Source: CAZKRU01 sp964555235
GTDB taxonomy: Bacteria > Verrucomicrobiota > Verrucomicrobiia > Methylacidiphilales > CAMAQI01
Direction: 5' to 3'
Length of the DNA stretch: 56,492 bases
NCBI GenBank assembly: GCA_964555235.1
Contig: CAZKRU010000020.1
Location: 1 to 56,492, forward strand
Under the pieces are notes generated by a model that did no database searches, had not been told where the DNA came from, and was given only the letters and a program-made list of their open reading frames with translations. Of the stretch, positions 1-8,337 are shown in pieces; position 1 is the stretch's first letter, and each line of letters begins with the position of its first letter. The translations under genes were made by a program, and so were the position numbers.

Positions 1-498
1 GTGGTTTATGGGATGCTGTTGAACCGGGGAAGTCTCTTTCTCGAAGCAAGAGCTGAGGAGACACTGCGATCGGGAGCCGTTGAAGCTGCCCAGAGCGTCG
101 AACTTGAATCCGGGAGTTGTTACTGGTGGGAGGTCGCGTTGAGCGGAGAAGCTCCGGCTTGGGTTTATTTTGAATCTTCTGATGGATGGAAAGGGAAACG
201 CTTTAAAGTTGAAAAGGGAATTTCTCAAAAGATTCAAGTGAGATTTCGGTCGAACTATACGGGAAGGGCGGTTATGCGGCTGGTATCTGAGGGAGGAGAC
301 GCATCAAAAATTGAGATTTCCAAGCTTACGAAATTACCCTCGTATGAGATGCTGATTCGAGCCGGGAGACGTGTGCTTCACGGGGTTCTGTTACTGTTCG
401 GAGGGATGTGTGTTGTGGTGGGTTTGTTGGGAAATCGAAGAGAGAAGCTGCTACGATGGGCGGCATCGAGGATTCAAAATGAAAAAATTCTCACTTAA
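1..498 (+). CDS. Membrane-anchored beta-rich protein, 3' part (partial at window edge)
   Basis: The reading frame is open at the first base, so the true start almost certainly lies upstream; the GTG at base 1 is not taken as a start. About 110 residues rich in alternating polar and aromatic positions (around WVYFESSDGWKGKRF) are followed by one hydrophobic helix (VLHGVLLLFGGMCVVVGLL) and a basic tail. The same layout, with the WxYF...GG..GRxL core and the following helix, occurs in the N-terminal halves of the two SGNH proteins at 6544-8337 and 10957-12714, but here no SGNH domain follows. It overlaps the next gene by 20 nt, so it is part of the polysaccharide operon. No named family is recognised. 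A role in the cell envelope is inferred from the membrane helix and the neighbours only. Confidence 0.75.
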   Translation: MVYGMLLNRGSLFLEARAEETLRSGAVEAAQSVELESGSCYWWEVALSGEAPAWVYFESSDGWKGKRFKVEKGISQKIQVRFRSNYTGRAVMRLVSEGGDASKIEISKLTKLPSYEMLIRAGRRVLHGVLLLFGGMCVVVGLLGNRREKLLRWAASRIQNEKILT

Positions 499-1282
499 AA
501 AGAAAGTCGTGGTAATTACCGGGGGAGGTGGTTTGCTCGGGGTTCAGCACGCCCGTGCGATTCACGAGGCGGGTGGGATTCCGATTTTGGCCGATCTTGA
601 TTTGAAAGTGGCCAGACAGGCGGCGTTGACGGTAGGAGCACGAGCCGTCGCGATTCAGATGGATGTGACGAATTCTGACAGCGTTGAAAAAGCGTGTCGC
701 GTTCTCGTAAAAAAATATGGAAAAGTTCACGCACTGATTAATAATGCGGCTCGAAATCCAAAGGTAGAAGGACCGCAAGGGGCATTTGGTCGCGTTGAAG
801 ATCAGGATCTCCGTGAATGGAGTTTGGATCTGGCGGTCGGATTGACCGGAGCGATGTTGTGCTGCCGAACCTTTGGAGCGCATTTCGCGCAGAGTGGGGG
901 AGGAGTGATTTTAAATATCTCATCCGATTTGGGTTTAATTGCTCCTGATCAACGACTTTATGAGAAGCCGGGAGTTTCAAGAGATCAGCAACCGAAAAAG
1001 CCGGTCAGTTACTCAGCCGTCAAGCATGGGCTGATCGGATTGACTCGATATTTCGCTACGTATTGGGCAGAAGAGGGGGTTCGAGTCAACGCGCTTTGTC
1101 CAGGAGGGGTGGAGAATGGGCAGCAGCTGGAATTTTTGACAAAAATCTCAAAAAAAATCCCCATGGGACGGATGGCCCGGGTCGATGAGTATCAAGGGGC
1201 GGTGATATTCATGTGCTCGGATGCTTCGAGTTACATGAACGGAGCCATTGTTTCAATGGATGGGGGAAGGACGGTGTGGTGA
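479..1282 (+). CDS. SDR-family oxidoreductase of the nonulosonic-acid cluster type
   Basis: A 267-residue classical short-chain dehydrogenase/reductase. The nucleotide-binding TGGGGLLG is at residues 14-21, the NNA motif is near 88, the catalytic Ser (ISSD) is near 145 and the YxxxK pair (SYSAVKHG) is near 179-183. The C-terminal stretch with RVNALCPGGVENGQ and the SYMNGA...DGGRTVW ending closely resembles SDRs that accompany sialic/legionaminic-type sugar genes (PtmA-like). The start chosen is ATG 479, in frame with the Rossmann motif, which overlaps the end of the preceding gene. Its stop shares one base with the next start (TGATG). The substrate is probably a sugar or sugar phosphate. NeuB/NeuA-type partners would be expected upstream of the window but cannot be seen. 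Confidence 0.9.
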   Translation: MKKFSLKKKVVVITGGGGLLGVQHARAIHEAGGIPILADLDLKVARQAALTVGARAVAIQMDVTNSDSVEKACRVLVKKYGKVHALINNAARNPKVEGPQGAFGRVEDQDLREWSLDLAVGLTGAMLCCRTFGAHFAQSGGGVILNISSDLGLIAPDQRLYEKPGVSRDQQPKKPVSYSAVKHGLIGLTRYFATYWAEEGVRVNALCPGGVENGQQLEFLTKISKKIPMGRMARVDEYQGAVIFMCSDASSYMNGAIVSMDGGRTVW

Positions 1283-2073
1283 TGAGCGGCTTTATAAAAA
1301 GTTACAACAAAGTGGTTTCTGAGGATGTGGTTCGCTCGCTTGCCGACTACGAAAGAGTGGATTACTCGTGTGTTTGGGAGAAGTGGTTGGAGTATCGTCG
1401 GTTTTCCGAGGAGATGCACTATGGCGAGCGTTTGGGGAGCTTGAAAACCCTGACCGATGAGGAAAGCTTTCTCTTTGATTTTTATTTTTCTAACCGCAAG
1501 TGCAGGAATTTTGTCGAGATCGGCACTCAGTATGGGAAATCAACGCGAAGAATTTTAGATATTCGCAAGCGGCATCGTTTAGGATTTAAAACGACTTGTT
1601 TTGATGTTGAAAAATACGAGGTGCTTTTTCAGAAAAACGAAGCGGACTTGGTGCTTCATGATGTGACCGAGGATTTTGAGGTGGAGGTTCTTCAAAAATA
1701 CTCACCCGAGGTGATTTTTTTGGATGCACGCCCCTATCCTCTGTTAAAGAACGTCGTGTCTGGGATCATGAAGAACCAATGGCGCGGGGTTTTGTTGATC
1801 CATGACTGCGCTCCGGGGCTTTGTAATCCGGATCAGTCTCCGGACCGAGATAATGTTCATAGTGACAATCAAGGGCTTTGGGAGCGAATTGCGTTGGCCC
1901 GAATTGCCGGAATTGAGGATCCCCGATCGGTTCTTTTGGATGATTGCCGGTTTCAGGGATATCATCTTCACATTTTTAACACGTCTCATGGCATGGCGGT
2001 ATTGAGGCTCGAGTCGGGATCAATCGCGAAACTCAACAAAAGCCTTTGGACTCGGTGGCGTGATTTAATATGA
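1282..2073 (+). CDS. Class I SAM-dependent methyltransferase-like protein
   Basis: A 263-residue protein with a Rossmann-like core. FVEIGTQYGKST near residues 76-87 resembles the SAM-binding motif I. An acidic residue follows in CFDVEKY (near 108), FLDARPY is near 148, and LLIHDCAPG near 173 resembles the post-motif region of CmcI/Methyltransf_24-like enzymes. The start is ATG 1282, coupled through TGATG to the SDR stop; an upstream in-frame start would run through the SDR gene. The end overlaps the next gene by 4 nt (ATGA). A role in O- or N-methylating a sugar of the polysaccharide is inferred from context. The aromatic-rich N-terminal 70 residues are not recognised. It could be a non-catalytic member of the fold. 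Confidence 0.75.
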   Translation: MSGFIKSYNKVVSEDVVRSLADYERVDYSCVWEKWLEYRRFSEEMHYGERLGSLKTLTDEESFLFDFYFSNRKCRNFVEIGTQYGKSTRRILDIRKRHRLGFKTTCFDVEKYEVLFQKNEADLVLHDVTEDFEVEVLQKYSPEVIFLDARPYPLLKNVVSGIMKNQWRGVLLIHDCAPGLCNPDQSPDRDNVHSDNQGLWERIALARIAGIEDPRSVLLDDCRFQGYHLHIFNTSHGMAVLRLESGSIAKLNKSLWTRWRDLI

Positions 2074-3377
2074 AGATGGATTCCGGAAATCACCAAAAAA
2101 TCTCAGCGGATGTGATTTCGGTCCTGATCAGCGTCCATGGCGGCAGTTATCATAAATTATTTCATTTTCATGAAATGCTTCAAACGGCGGGGCTTCGGAG
2201 TTTGGTGTTTGTGAATCAAGAGGCTCCGATGGGGCTTCAGCCCGGAATTGATTTTTCGGAGGAAGACGAAGCAAGGCTTGCTCTCCAGGGGATTTATTTT
2301 TTATCTCGAGGGGAAATTCAAAAGCGCATTGAGGAGCATCCGATGCGGCTCCTGATCGTGGAAGGTCATGAGGATCGGGAGGGGCTTCCGGGGGATTTGG
2401 TTCGATTGGCAAAAGAACGCCACCAGGCTTTGAGTGCACAGGTGTGTTGGCTGACGGATGATTTTAATTATTGGGATACGGATTATGTTTTTGTTCAACA
2501 TCCCATTACGCTTTGGTTTGTTTTGGAGTATTACAAACGTCCCGACGCGTTTCGGATGACCCAGGCCAAGAAGATTTACTATGCCGGGAATCTGTTTTAT
2601 GAGCCGGTTCCTAATCGATGGACCAGTGATCTTCAAGAACGCGGGGAATTCATCAGGAGTTATGGTCTTGATCCCCAATTGCCGATCTGTCTTTGGATGC
2701 CGGATCGTGATATTGGAAAAACAGAGGCGTTTCCTCGAGTTGTGGAGGCGGTAAAAGCAGCTCCGATGAACTTAGTGGTGAAACTGCATCCCTGGGAATA
2801 CAAGGCGGTTGGACATTCCTATCTGAGTCCTTACGGGGAGGGAAAAACTTCGGCAGATCGGTGGAGTGTTCCGGCTATCGAAGAGCGTGATGGAAGTTGG
2901 GCCATGCATCATGCGGATCTGGTAATCGTTGGTCACTCTTCGGCGGGAATCGAAGCTTCGGCTTGGTGGCGAAAGGCCGTCTTTTATGTAGCCCCGAAAG
3001 ATTGGCGTGTTGATTCGGTGGCGAAGTGCTCTCGTCGGATCGAGCGGTTGGATGATTTACCTCCACTTCTGAGGAAACGCTCGCGATGGCCGCGGTTTTC
3101 AGCGAAAGAATTTGAATCAGAAAAGAGGAATCTCTCGGTGCCAAGTGAGATGGATTCCTTTCAAAGGCATTTGAAGGCGGTCTTGGAGGTTTTGGAGCTC
3201 CCTCCCGAGCAGGAATCATTTGGAAGTTTGGATCCGATCCGGAAATTGTATCACGGGGCGCATGACGAATTTCAGCGAATGCAGGGAGTTGGGCAGAAAA
3301 GGAAAAAAGGAATGGTCTCCCGAGCCATTGGGAAAATCAAAAAAATTGCAGGGAAGCCATTTCGGAGGGAAAAATGA
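2070..3377 (+). CDS. Putative GT-B-fold glycosyl/glycerophosphotransferase
   Basis: A 435-residue protein with two Rossmann-like halves. The second half has VVKLHPWE near residues 235-242, resembling the KxHP motif of CDP-glycerol glycerophosphotransferase and related GT-B enzymes, and ADLVIVGHSSAGIEA near 281-295, the usual site for the donor-phosphate loop. The C-terminus ends in a strongly basic segment (KRKKG...KIKKIAGK...RREK) that may bind the membrane surface. There are no membrane helices or signal peptide, so it should be cytoplasmic or peripheral. It is embedded in the operon by 4-nt ATGA overlaps on both sides. Transfer of a sugar or polyol phosphate onto the lipid-linked glycan is inferred. 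The precise donor cannot be told, and the family match is by motif only. Confidence 0.65.
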   Translation: MKMDSGNHQKISADVISVLISVHGGSYHKLFHFHEMLQTAGLRSLVFVNQEAPMGLQPGIDFSEEDEARLALQGIYFLSRGEIQKRIEEHPMRLLIVEGHEDREGLPGDLVRLAKERHQALSAQVCWLTDDFNYWDTDYVFVQHPITLWFVLEYYKRPDAFRMTQAKKIYYAGNLFYEPVPNRWTSDLQERGEFIRSYGLDPQLPICLWMPDRDIGKTEAFPRVVEAVKAAPMNLVVKLHPWEYKAVGHSYLSPYGEGKTSADRWSVPAIEERDGSWAMHHADLVIVGHSSAGIEASAWWRKAVFYVAPKDWRVDSVAKCSRRIERLDDLPPLLRKRSRWPRFSAKEFESEKRNLSVPSEMDSFQRHLKAVLEVLELPPEQESFGSLDPIRKLYHGAHDEFQRMQGVGQKRKKGMVSRAIGKIKKIAGKPFRREK

Positions 3378-4339
3378 ATCTTTTAGTGATTGGTGCGGGG
3401 CGAATGGGCCAGCGTCACTTGCGTGGGGTAGGCGCCGTGGAGGGGGAGATTCATGTGGTAGATCCCCGTCCTGAGGCAGAAGAAGAGGTGGCGGCCATTT
3501 TTCAGGAGATCGGAGCGAAAGGGGTCTTGCGGTTTCACCGCACACTGGATCAGGTTCCAACGCGAAAAGGATATTTTGAGGCAGCAATTTCGGCGACAAC
3601 TGCCGAGGATCGATTGGGACAAGTTCGCTTTCTTGCGGAGACAGGAGTCGCTCGGGTACTTTTGGAGAAGCCGTTGGAGCAATCTCGAGCGCGATTGAAG
3701 GAACTTCACCAATTACTTCAAGAATCGAGAATCAAGGCGCGTTGTAATTTATATTTTCGTGCGCTTCCGCTTTTTCGCTCGATCCATCCTGGTCGTGAAC
3801 CATTTTGGATCACCGTCGCAGGTGGGGCTCAAGGATTTGCTTGCGCTTCCATTCATTGGATGGATTTTGCGGTTTATCTGAATGAAGGAAAAAAAGGAAA
3901 GATGCTTTTTTCAGAGATCGACTCCGCGAGGGTGGCGAGTGGGCGGGGAGCACAGTTCCGCGATTACGGTGGAAATGTGATTTATGGATTTGAACAGGAC
4001 TCGAGGTTGTTTCTCAGTTTTCAAGCAAGGAGCTCCGCTCCGATCAATTATTCACTCGTGATGCCACACCGTCATGTGATCATGGATCAACAGGTGGATC
4101 GGACGGTTTGGTATGAGCGCAATCCTGCCTCGACCTTGCCGAATTATCGTGTCGGAGGAGATTACGAGGAACTGGCCTTGACGGAAAAACAATCCTGCGT
4201 GCATTGGGAGAACACAGCAAAATGGTTGATGCAGGAAGATTCGGCAGGACTTCCTACCGTGGAAGAAGCGATTCCTGCTCACGAGATGCTGTTCGATCTT
4301 TTGGAGACGACGGGAGAAAGTCACTTTCCGATCACCTAA
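3374..4339 (+). CDS. Gfo/Idh/MocA-family oxidoreductase (first of two)
   Basis: A 321-residue NAD(P)-dependent sugar oxidoreductase. GAGRMGQRH at residues 7-15 is the dinucleotide-binding loop, LLEKPLE near 97-103 is the conserved EKP motif, and SIHWMDF near 160 supplies a likely active-site His. The first residues (MNLLVIGAGRMGQRHLR) are typical of Gfo/Idh proteins found beside nonulosonic-acid genes. It overlaps the preceding gene by 4 nt and is followed 6 nt later by a second family member. With the SDR at 479-1282 it forms a three-enzyme oxidoreductase set. Formation or interconversion of an amino- or keto-sugar is inferred. The C-terminal domain is a little shorter than usual for the family. 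Confidence 0.88.
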   Translation: MNLLVIGAGRMGQRHLRGVGAVEGEIHVVDPRPEAEEEVAAIFQEIGAKGVLRFHRTLDQVPTRKGYFEAAISATTAEDRLGQVRFLAETGVARVLLEKPLEQSRARLKELHQLLQESRIKARCNLYFRALPLFRSIHPGREPFWITVAGGAQGFACASIHWMDFAVYLNEGKKGKMLFSEIDSARVASGRGAQFRDYGGNVIYGFEQDSRLFLSFQARSSAPINYSLVMPHRHVIMDQQVDRTVWYERNPASTLPNYRVGGDYEELALTEKQSCVHWENTAKWLMQEDSAGLPTVEEAIPAHEMLFDLLETTGESHFPIT

Positions 4340-4345
4340 ATCATT

Positions 4346-5353
4346 ATGAGTCGCACTACTTCGATGAATCATAAGACCTGTCCGCCGGTGATCCTGGTGG
4401 GAGCCGGTCCAATGGCGCGTGATTATCTTGCGGTTTTGAAGTCACTGGGTTACGGGCAGAAGAACTTGCAGATTGTGACTCGGGGTGAAGAAGGGGCGAA
4501 ACGGTTCGAGACGCTGACCGGGGTTTCTTGTCGGTCTGGTGGGGTGACGGGACTGGAATTAATTTCTGAAGAGACTCTCGCGATTGTAGCGGTTTCGCAT
4601 GAACAGCTGGCGGGCTGTGCTGAGATGTTGATGGTGAAGGGCTGTCGGCATCTTTTGGTTGAAAAACCGGGGGCACTGTATGAAAAGGATCTCCGAGCCC
4701 TTGAAGTAGATGCGACAAAGGTTGGCGCGCGGATCTGGATTGCATTTAATCGGAGGTTTTTTGATTCCGTGCAGCGCGCAAGAGAAATGATTTTGGAAGA
4801 TGGTGGAGCAATTTCGGGATTTTTTGATTTCACCGAAATGGAGGAACGGGTCTTGGCACCGGGCCCGGATGGACGATCGCCTTCCGCGGAGGTCCTTTCA
4901 CGATGGGGGATTGTGAATTCCCTTCATGTGATGGATCTCTTTTTTTACCTCGCTGGAATTCCCCGGGAGTGGCGCGGGGGAGTTCATGGATCACTTTCGT
5001 GGCATTCAACCGGCTCTGTTTATCACGGTTCGGGCGTGACAGATCGAGGAACCATTTTTAGTTATCTGTCTACTTGGAGCGGCTCAGGTCGGTGGGGGGT
5101 TGAGATTACCACTTCACGCAGAAAGTTGGTGTTGCGGCCGTTGGAAGGATTAATCGTTCAGCCTCAGGGCTCCTTTCGAATGGAGACTTTGGTGGAGCCG
5201 GTCTCTGGGGAATTGAAGCCCGGATTAGAAGCGCAGGTGTTGGGATCAATTCGTGCTATGGCAGGAGAAAGGGTGGAAGGAATGTGCTCGATTTCGGAAG
5301 CGCGTCGTCACTATGATATGGCCGAGAAGATTTTGCATTATGAAGCGGTTTAG
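4346..5353 (+). CDS. Gfo/Idh/MocA-family oxidoreductase (second of two)
   Basis: A 335-residue paralogous sugar oxidoreductase, clearly divergent from its upstream neighbour. ILVGAGPMARDY near residues 16-27 is the Rossmann loop, LLVEKPGAL near 102-110 carries the EKP motif, and FNRRFFDS near 132-139 matches the conserved N-R-R region. ATG 4346 is taken as start; ATG 4364 six codons downstream is an alternative, because the residues before the Rossmann strand are not conserved. It is the last gene of the tightly packed first block; a 107-nt gap with a palindromic repeat follows. Two Gfo/Idh proteins in series suggest consecutive redox steps on one nucleotide sugar or an obligate pair, but this is inference. 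Confidence 0.87.
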   Translation: MSRTTSMNHKTCPPVILVGAGPMARDYLAVLKSLGYGQKNLQIVTRGEEGAKRFETLTGVSCRSGGVTGLELISEETLAIVAVSHEQLAGCAEMLMVKGCRHLLVEKPGALYEKDLRALEVDATKVGARIWIAFNRRFFDSVQRAREMILEDGGAISGFFDFTEMEERVLAPGPDGRSPSAEVLSRWGIVNSLHVMDLFFYLAGIPREWRGGVHGSLSWHSTGSVYHGSGVTDRGTIFSYLSTWSGSGRWGVEITTSRRKLVLRPLEGLIVQPQGSFRMETLVEPVSGELKPGLEAQVLGSIRAMAGERVEGMCSISEARRHYDMAEKILHYEAV

Positions 5354-5460
5354 GGTGGTAGGCATCTAGGCTGCAGCAAGAGGATGTATCTGAGAATACT
5401 TACTAACAGCCTACAGTCTAATAACCTGATGAGTGACAAGCTGCAGTCAAGGAGCGTTTT
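5354..5460. repeat. Intergenic palindromic repeat, copy 1 of 3
   Basis: This gap contains taggctgcag (5376-5385) on the left and gcctacagtcta (5409-5420) on the right, plus ctgcagtca just before the next gene. The 12-mer gcctacagtcta recurs exactly at 10229-10240 and 10736-10747. The arms are partly complementary (ctgcag/ctacag against gcctacag), so a stem-loop in the mRNA is possible. Confidence 0.7.
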
Positions 5461-6510
5461 ATGAGTGATTGGTCAAAGAAGGTGACTGTCATACTTCCGC
5501 TTCGTCGTCGGGATGAGTATACGTGGCGATGGATGGCCTACGCCCGGCATATTCGCGCTCCTTACCCAATTTTGATTGCAGACGGCGGAGACAATCCTGA
5601 GGTAGAGGCACGATTGTTGGATGGCTCAAAATATCCGGAGCTCCATTATCGCTATTTACGATTTCCATTTGATTGTGACTACGCCCATTATTATCAAAAG
5701 GTACTGCAAACGCTGGAACAGGTTGAGACTCCCTATGTGTGTCGCTCTGATAATGATGACTTTTATCTAACCGATGGGCTTTTGAAATCGGTTGAGTTTT
5801 TGGATCAAAATCCGGATTATGCAATTTGTCGAGGGCGGCTCGGAGGCTTTTCGATTGGATGCAAGGCGGGAGAGGCGCAGCCACTCTATGCCTCGAATGC
5901 GGAATTTAATTATTTTGAACCAGTCGTTGCATTGGAGCAAGCGACTGCCTTGGAGCGGATTGCGTTTCAGGGAGGAAATTATGTCCAAACTTATTACGGG
6001 GTTCATCGACGTGAGGAGATGATTCGACTTTATCGCACTCTGGTGGCTTTGAATTTTGATGATCTTTGGATGGCGGAATTGTTCATGGGTATGTGGACCG
6101 TGGCCTCTGGAAAAATCAAACTCCTCGACGATGTCTATTATGTCAGACAGGGAGATGCCCCGGGAAGTTCCGCTCGAGAGTCTTGGTCGAAAAGTGAACC
6201 GCTCTCCCGGATGCTTTCAGAGACTTGGTCTGACGATTTTTATGGAATGCTGCGAGCGGTTGGAGAAGTGGTGATGGATCGGGATGGAATTCCAATGACG
6301 ATCGCGGTCGAAAAAGTCCGATCGGCATTTCGAGATCACTATGCCAAATGGTTGTGGGGATCGTTGAGGGCGCGTTTTATAAAGAAGCCAAAAAAATCGG
6401 TCTTGCGCCAACGCTGGGATCGCCTGATGCCATCGAGGCCTCCGAAGGTGTCGCCCATGTTGCTGGAGCAAGTGGCTCCGATTCGCGTTTTTTTATCTCA
6501 AGCCCCCTAA
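5461..6510 (+). CDS. Glycosyltransferase, GT-A type (TIGR00180/TIGR04440-like)
   Basis: A 349-residue protein starting with KKVTVILPLRRR, a typical first strand of GT-A transferases, followed by PILIADGG and VCRSDNDDF near residues 92-100. The SDNDD run is the probable metal-binding DxD. The length and the wording of these motifs match the TIGR00180/TIGR04440 group of polysaccharide-cluster glycosyltransferases. There is no signal peptide or membrane helix; the C-terminus (from about residue 300) is basic (RARFIKKPKKSVLRQRW) and could contact the membrane. It starts after a repeat-containing gap with a weak GGAG at 5451-5454 as ribosome binding site. A role in adding a sugar during repeat-unit assembly is inferred. 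Confidence 0.78.
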   Translation: MSDWSKKVTVILPLRRRDEYTWRWMAYARHIRAPYPILIADGGDNPEVEARLLDGSKYPELHYRYLRFPFDCDYAHYYQKVLQTLEQVETPYVCRSDNDDFYLTDGLLKSVEFLDQNPDYAICRGRLGGFSIGCKAGEAQPLYASNAEFNYFEPVVALEQATALERIAFQGGNYVQTYYGVHRREEMIRLYRTLVALNFDDLWMAELFMGMWTVASGKIKLLDDVYYVRQGDAPGSSARESWSKSEPLSRMLSETWSDDFYGMLRAVGEVVMDRDGIPMTIAVEKVRSAFRDHYAKWLWGSLRARFIKKPKKSVLRQRWDRLMPSRPPKVSPMLLEQVAPIRVFLSQAP

Positions 6511-6543
6511 CGTTCGATTTTTTGATTTCTCACTTGAAGTCCT

Positions 6544-8337
6544 GTGTGGAATCCTCAAATTAAACCCTTTCGTTTGAAAACACGGTTCAAAATCATTGGC
6601 GGGTTAGGGATTTTATGTGTGGCGTTGGGGATCATCCTCGGGTTGATTCGGATTTCTCCGGAGAAATATTTAGGCAAAGAAAATATCAGCGAGACCACCG
6701 CGCCCGCATTTTTAAAAGTAAAAGAGCCTTTGGCCGTGCCTGGCACATGGATTTTGGATCTTGGGGTACTTTCATTAAATACGAATCAACATTATCAGAT
6801 TGATCTGGATTTAAAAAATTTCCGAAAAACAGAAATTTATTTTCAATATGAGGGTGGAGTAAAAAGTAAACGACTGGAGATTTTACCCGGTGCGGAACGC
6901 AAAACTTATTCCGGAGTGATTAAGGTAGTGGAAGGAGAAGGGAAGATTCCTGTCACGGTTGGTGTTCAAATTTATCGTGGGGGTCCGGCAGAGGTAGAGA
7001 TTCGAAAAATTCAGATTCGCACCCTGGATCGGGCCTACTATGTGAGGCGGGATTTTGTTAGAATCGGGGGTGCGGTTGCCTGGACGGTGGCTGGAATTTT
7101 GATCGGGTATTGGGGGCTTCAATGGGGGCCAAATCCTAAGCTTGCCGCCTCCCTTCCGGTCTCAGGACTTTGGTTTCGAAGGCATCCTGCGGTGACGCTT
7201 CTTGGGTTTATTTGCGTCTTATTGGTGATCTTGGATGGTTTTTTTGGATGGTTTTTTGTTCCTCAACTTCCTGGAAAGCAGAGTGACCGCTACCACCATG
7301 GGCTCAGACGGAATTTTAGTGGCTTGTATGAGTGGGGTGGAGAACGTTTCTGGATCAAGACGAATTCGTTGGGGATGAAGGCCCCTCAAGTGGAGGAGAT
7401 TCCTTTGGTTTCAGATCGGTATCGAACGGTTTTTATTGGAGATTCGTTTACCGAAGGAAAGGGGTTGGGATTCGAGCAGACGTGGGTGGGAATCATCGCG
7501 AATCTGTGGAGGTCGCGAGGGATCGAAGTTTACAATGCAGGAGTTTCCAGTTTTTCGCCGCACCTTTATGAGTTGAGGGTGCGTGATTTGGTGGAATGGG
7601 AGGGGTTTCGGTTTGCTGAACTGGTGGTGGCAATTGATTTGTCGGATGTGCAGGACGAGCTTCTTTATCAAGAAGTAAAACAGGTGGTGGATCGGTCTTG
7701 GATGAGTTCGATGAGAAATTGGTGGAAAAAATATGTCCGTGATTATTCTTTCATTGGTTATCATTTTGGGAAAATTTCGTGGGTAGATCCGGGGATTAAT
7801 TTAAAATCGAAACCAGAATTAGTAGCAGTCGCAGATGGAGGGCTGCCTCGTTCTTCAGTGAGTACTCCCGAGACGCCGTCCAAAATCGGTGCGTATTTTG
7901 ATCTTTGGCCCAGTGAAAAGGCTTTTTACGCTGAGCGTGGTGAGTGGACACGAAATCCCGAGATTTATGAACGATGGGGGCGGCTTGGAAGTGAGTTGGA
8001 GATCTACTACATGGATCGCCTTTTTCGATTTTGCCAAGAGAAGGGGATCCGGCTGTCGATCATGATCTATCCTTGGAAGCAGCAGATTGAAGACAGACGA
8101 CTCGACTGCCCCCATGTGAAAATGTGGGAGGAATTCTGTCGTCAGCGGGGGGTGAAGTTGGTAAATCTTTATCCGCCGTTTCTTAGGGAAAGGGCCTCGG
8201 GTCCGGTCAAAGATCGATTTTTTATTGATGGAGATGTCCATTGGAATGTCGAAGGGAATCGTTTTGTGGCGGAAGAGGCGTTGAAGGAAATGGAAAGACA
8301 GGGTATCGGAGTTTTGAATCAGAAGGAGACTCGATGA
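6544..8337 (+). CDS. Membrane-anchored SGNH/GDSL hydrolase-like protein A
   Basis: A 597-residue protein with an N-terminal membrane helix (about 15-33), a beta-rich module (about 60-160, core IYFQYEGGVKSKRLEI), two further helices (about 170-190 and 213-238), and a C-terminal SGNH domain. The domain has FIGDSFTEG near 297-305 (nucleophile Ser) and DGDVHWNVEGN near 562-572, the D-x-H-W pattern of AlgJ/AlgX-like acyltransferases. This suggests esterase or O-acetyl-transfer chemistry on the periplasmic side, acting on the glycan made by this cluster. The GTG at 6544 is the furthest upstream start that keeps the first helix; no strong ribosome binding site is visible. Its stop overlaps the carbamoyltransferase start (ATGA). 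It is a distant paralog of 10957-12714. Confidence 0.82.
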   Translation: MWNPQIKPFRLKTRFKIIGGLGILCVALGIILGLIRISPEKYLGKENISETTAPAFLKVKEPLAVPGTWILDLGVLSLNTNQHYQIDLDLKNFRKTEIYFQYEGGVKSKRLEILPGAERKTYSGVIKVVEGEGKIPVTVGVQIYRGGPAEVEIRKIQIRTLDRAYYVRRDFVRIGGAVAWTVAGILIGYWGLQWGPNPKLAASLPVSGLWFRRHPAVTLLGFICVLLVILDGFFGWFFVPQLPGKQSDRYHHGLRRNFSGLYEWGGERFWIKTNSLGMKAPQVEEIPLVSDRYRTVFIGDSFTEGKGLGFEQTWVGIIANLWRSRGIEVYNAGVSSFSPHLYELRVRDLVEWEGFRFAELVVAIDLSDVQDELLYQEVKQVVDRSWMSSMRNWWKKYVRDYSFIGYHFGKISWVDPGINLKSKPELVAVADGGLPRSSVSTPETPSKIGAYFDLWPSEKAFYAERGEWTRNPEIYERWGRLGSELEIYYMDRLFRFCQEKGIRLSIMIYPWKQQIEDRRLDCPHVKMWEEFCRQRGVKLVNLYPPFLRERASGPVKDRFFIDGDVHWNVEGNRFVAEEALKEMERQGIGVLNQKETR

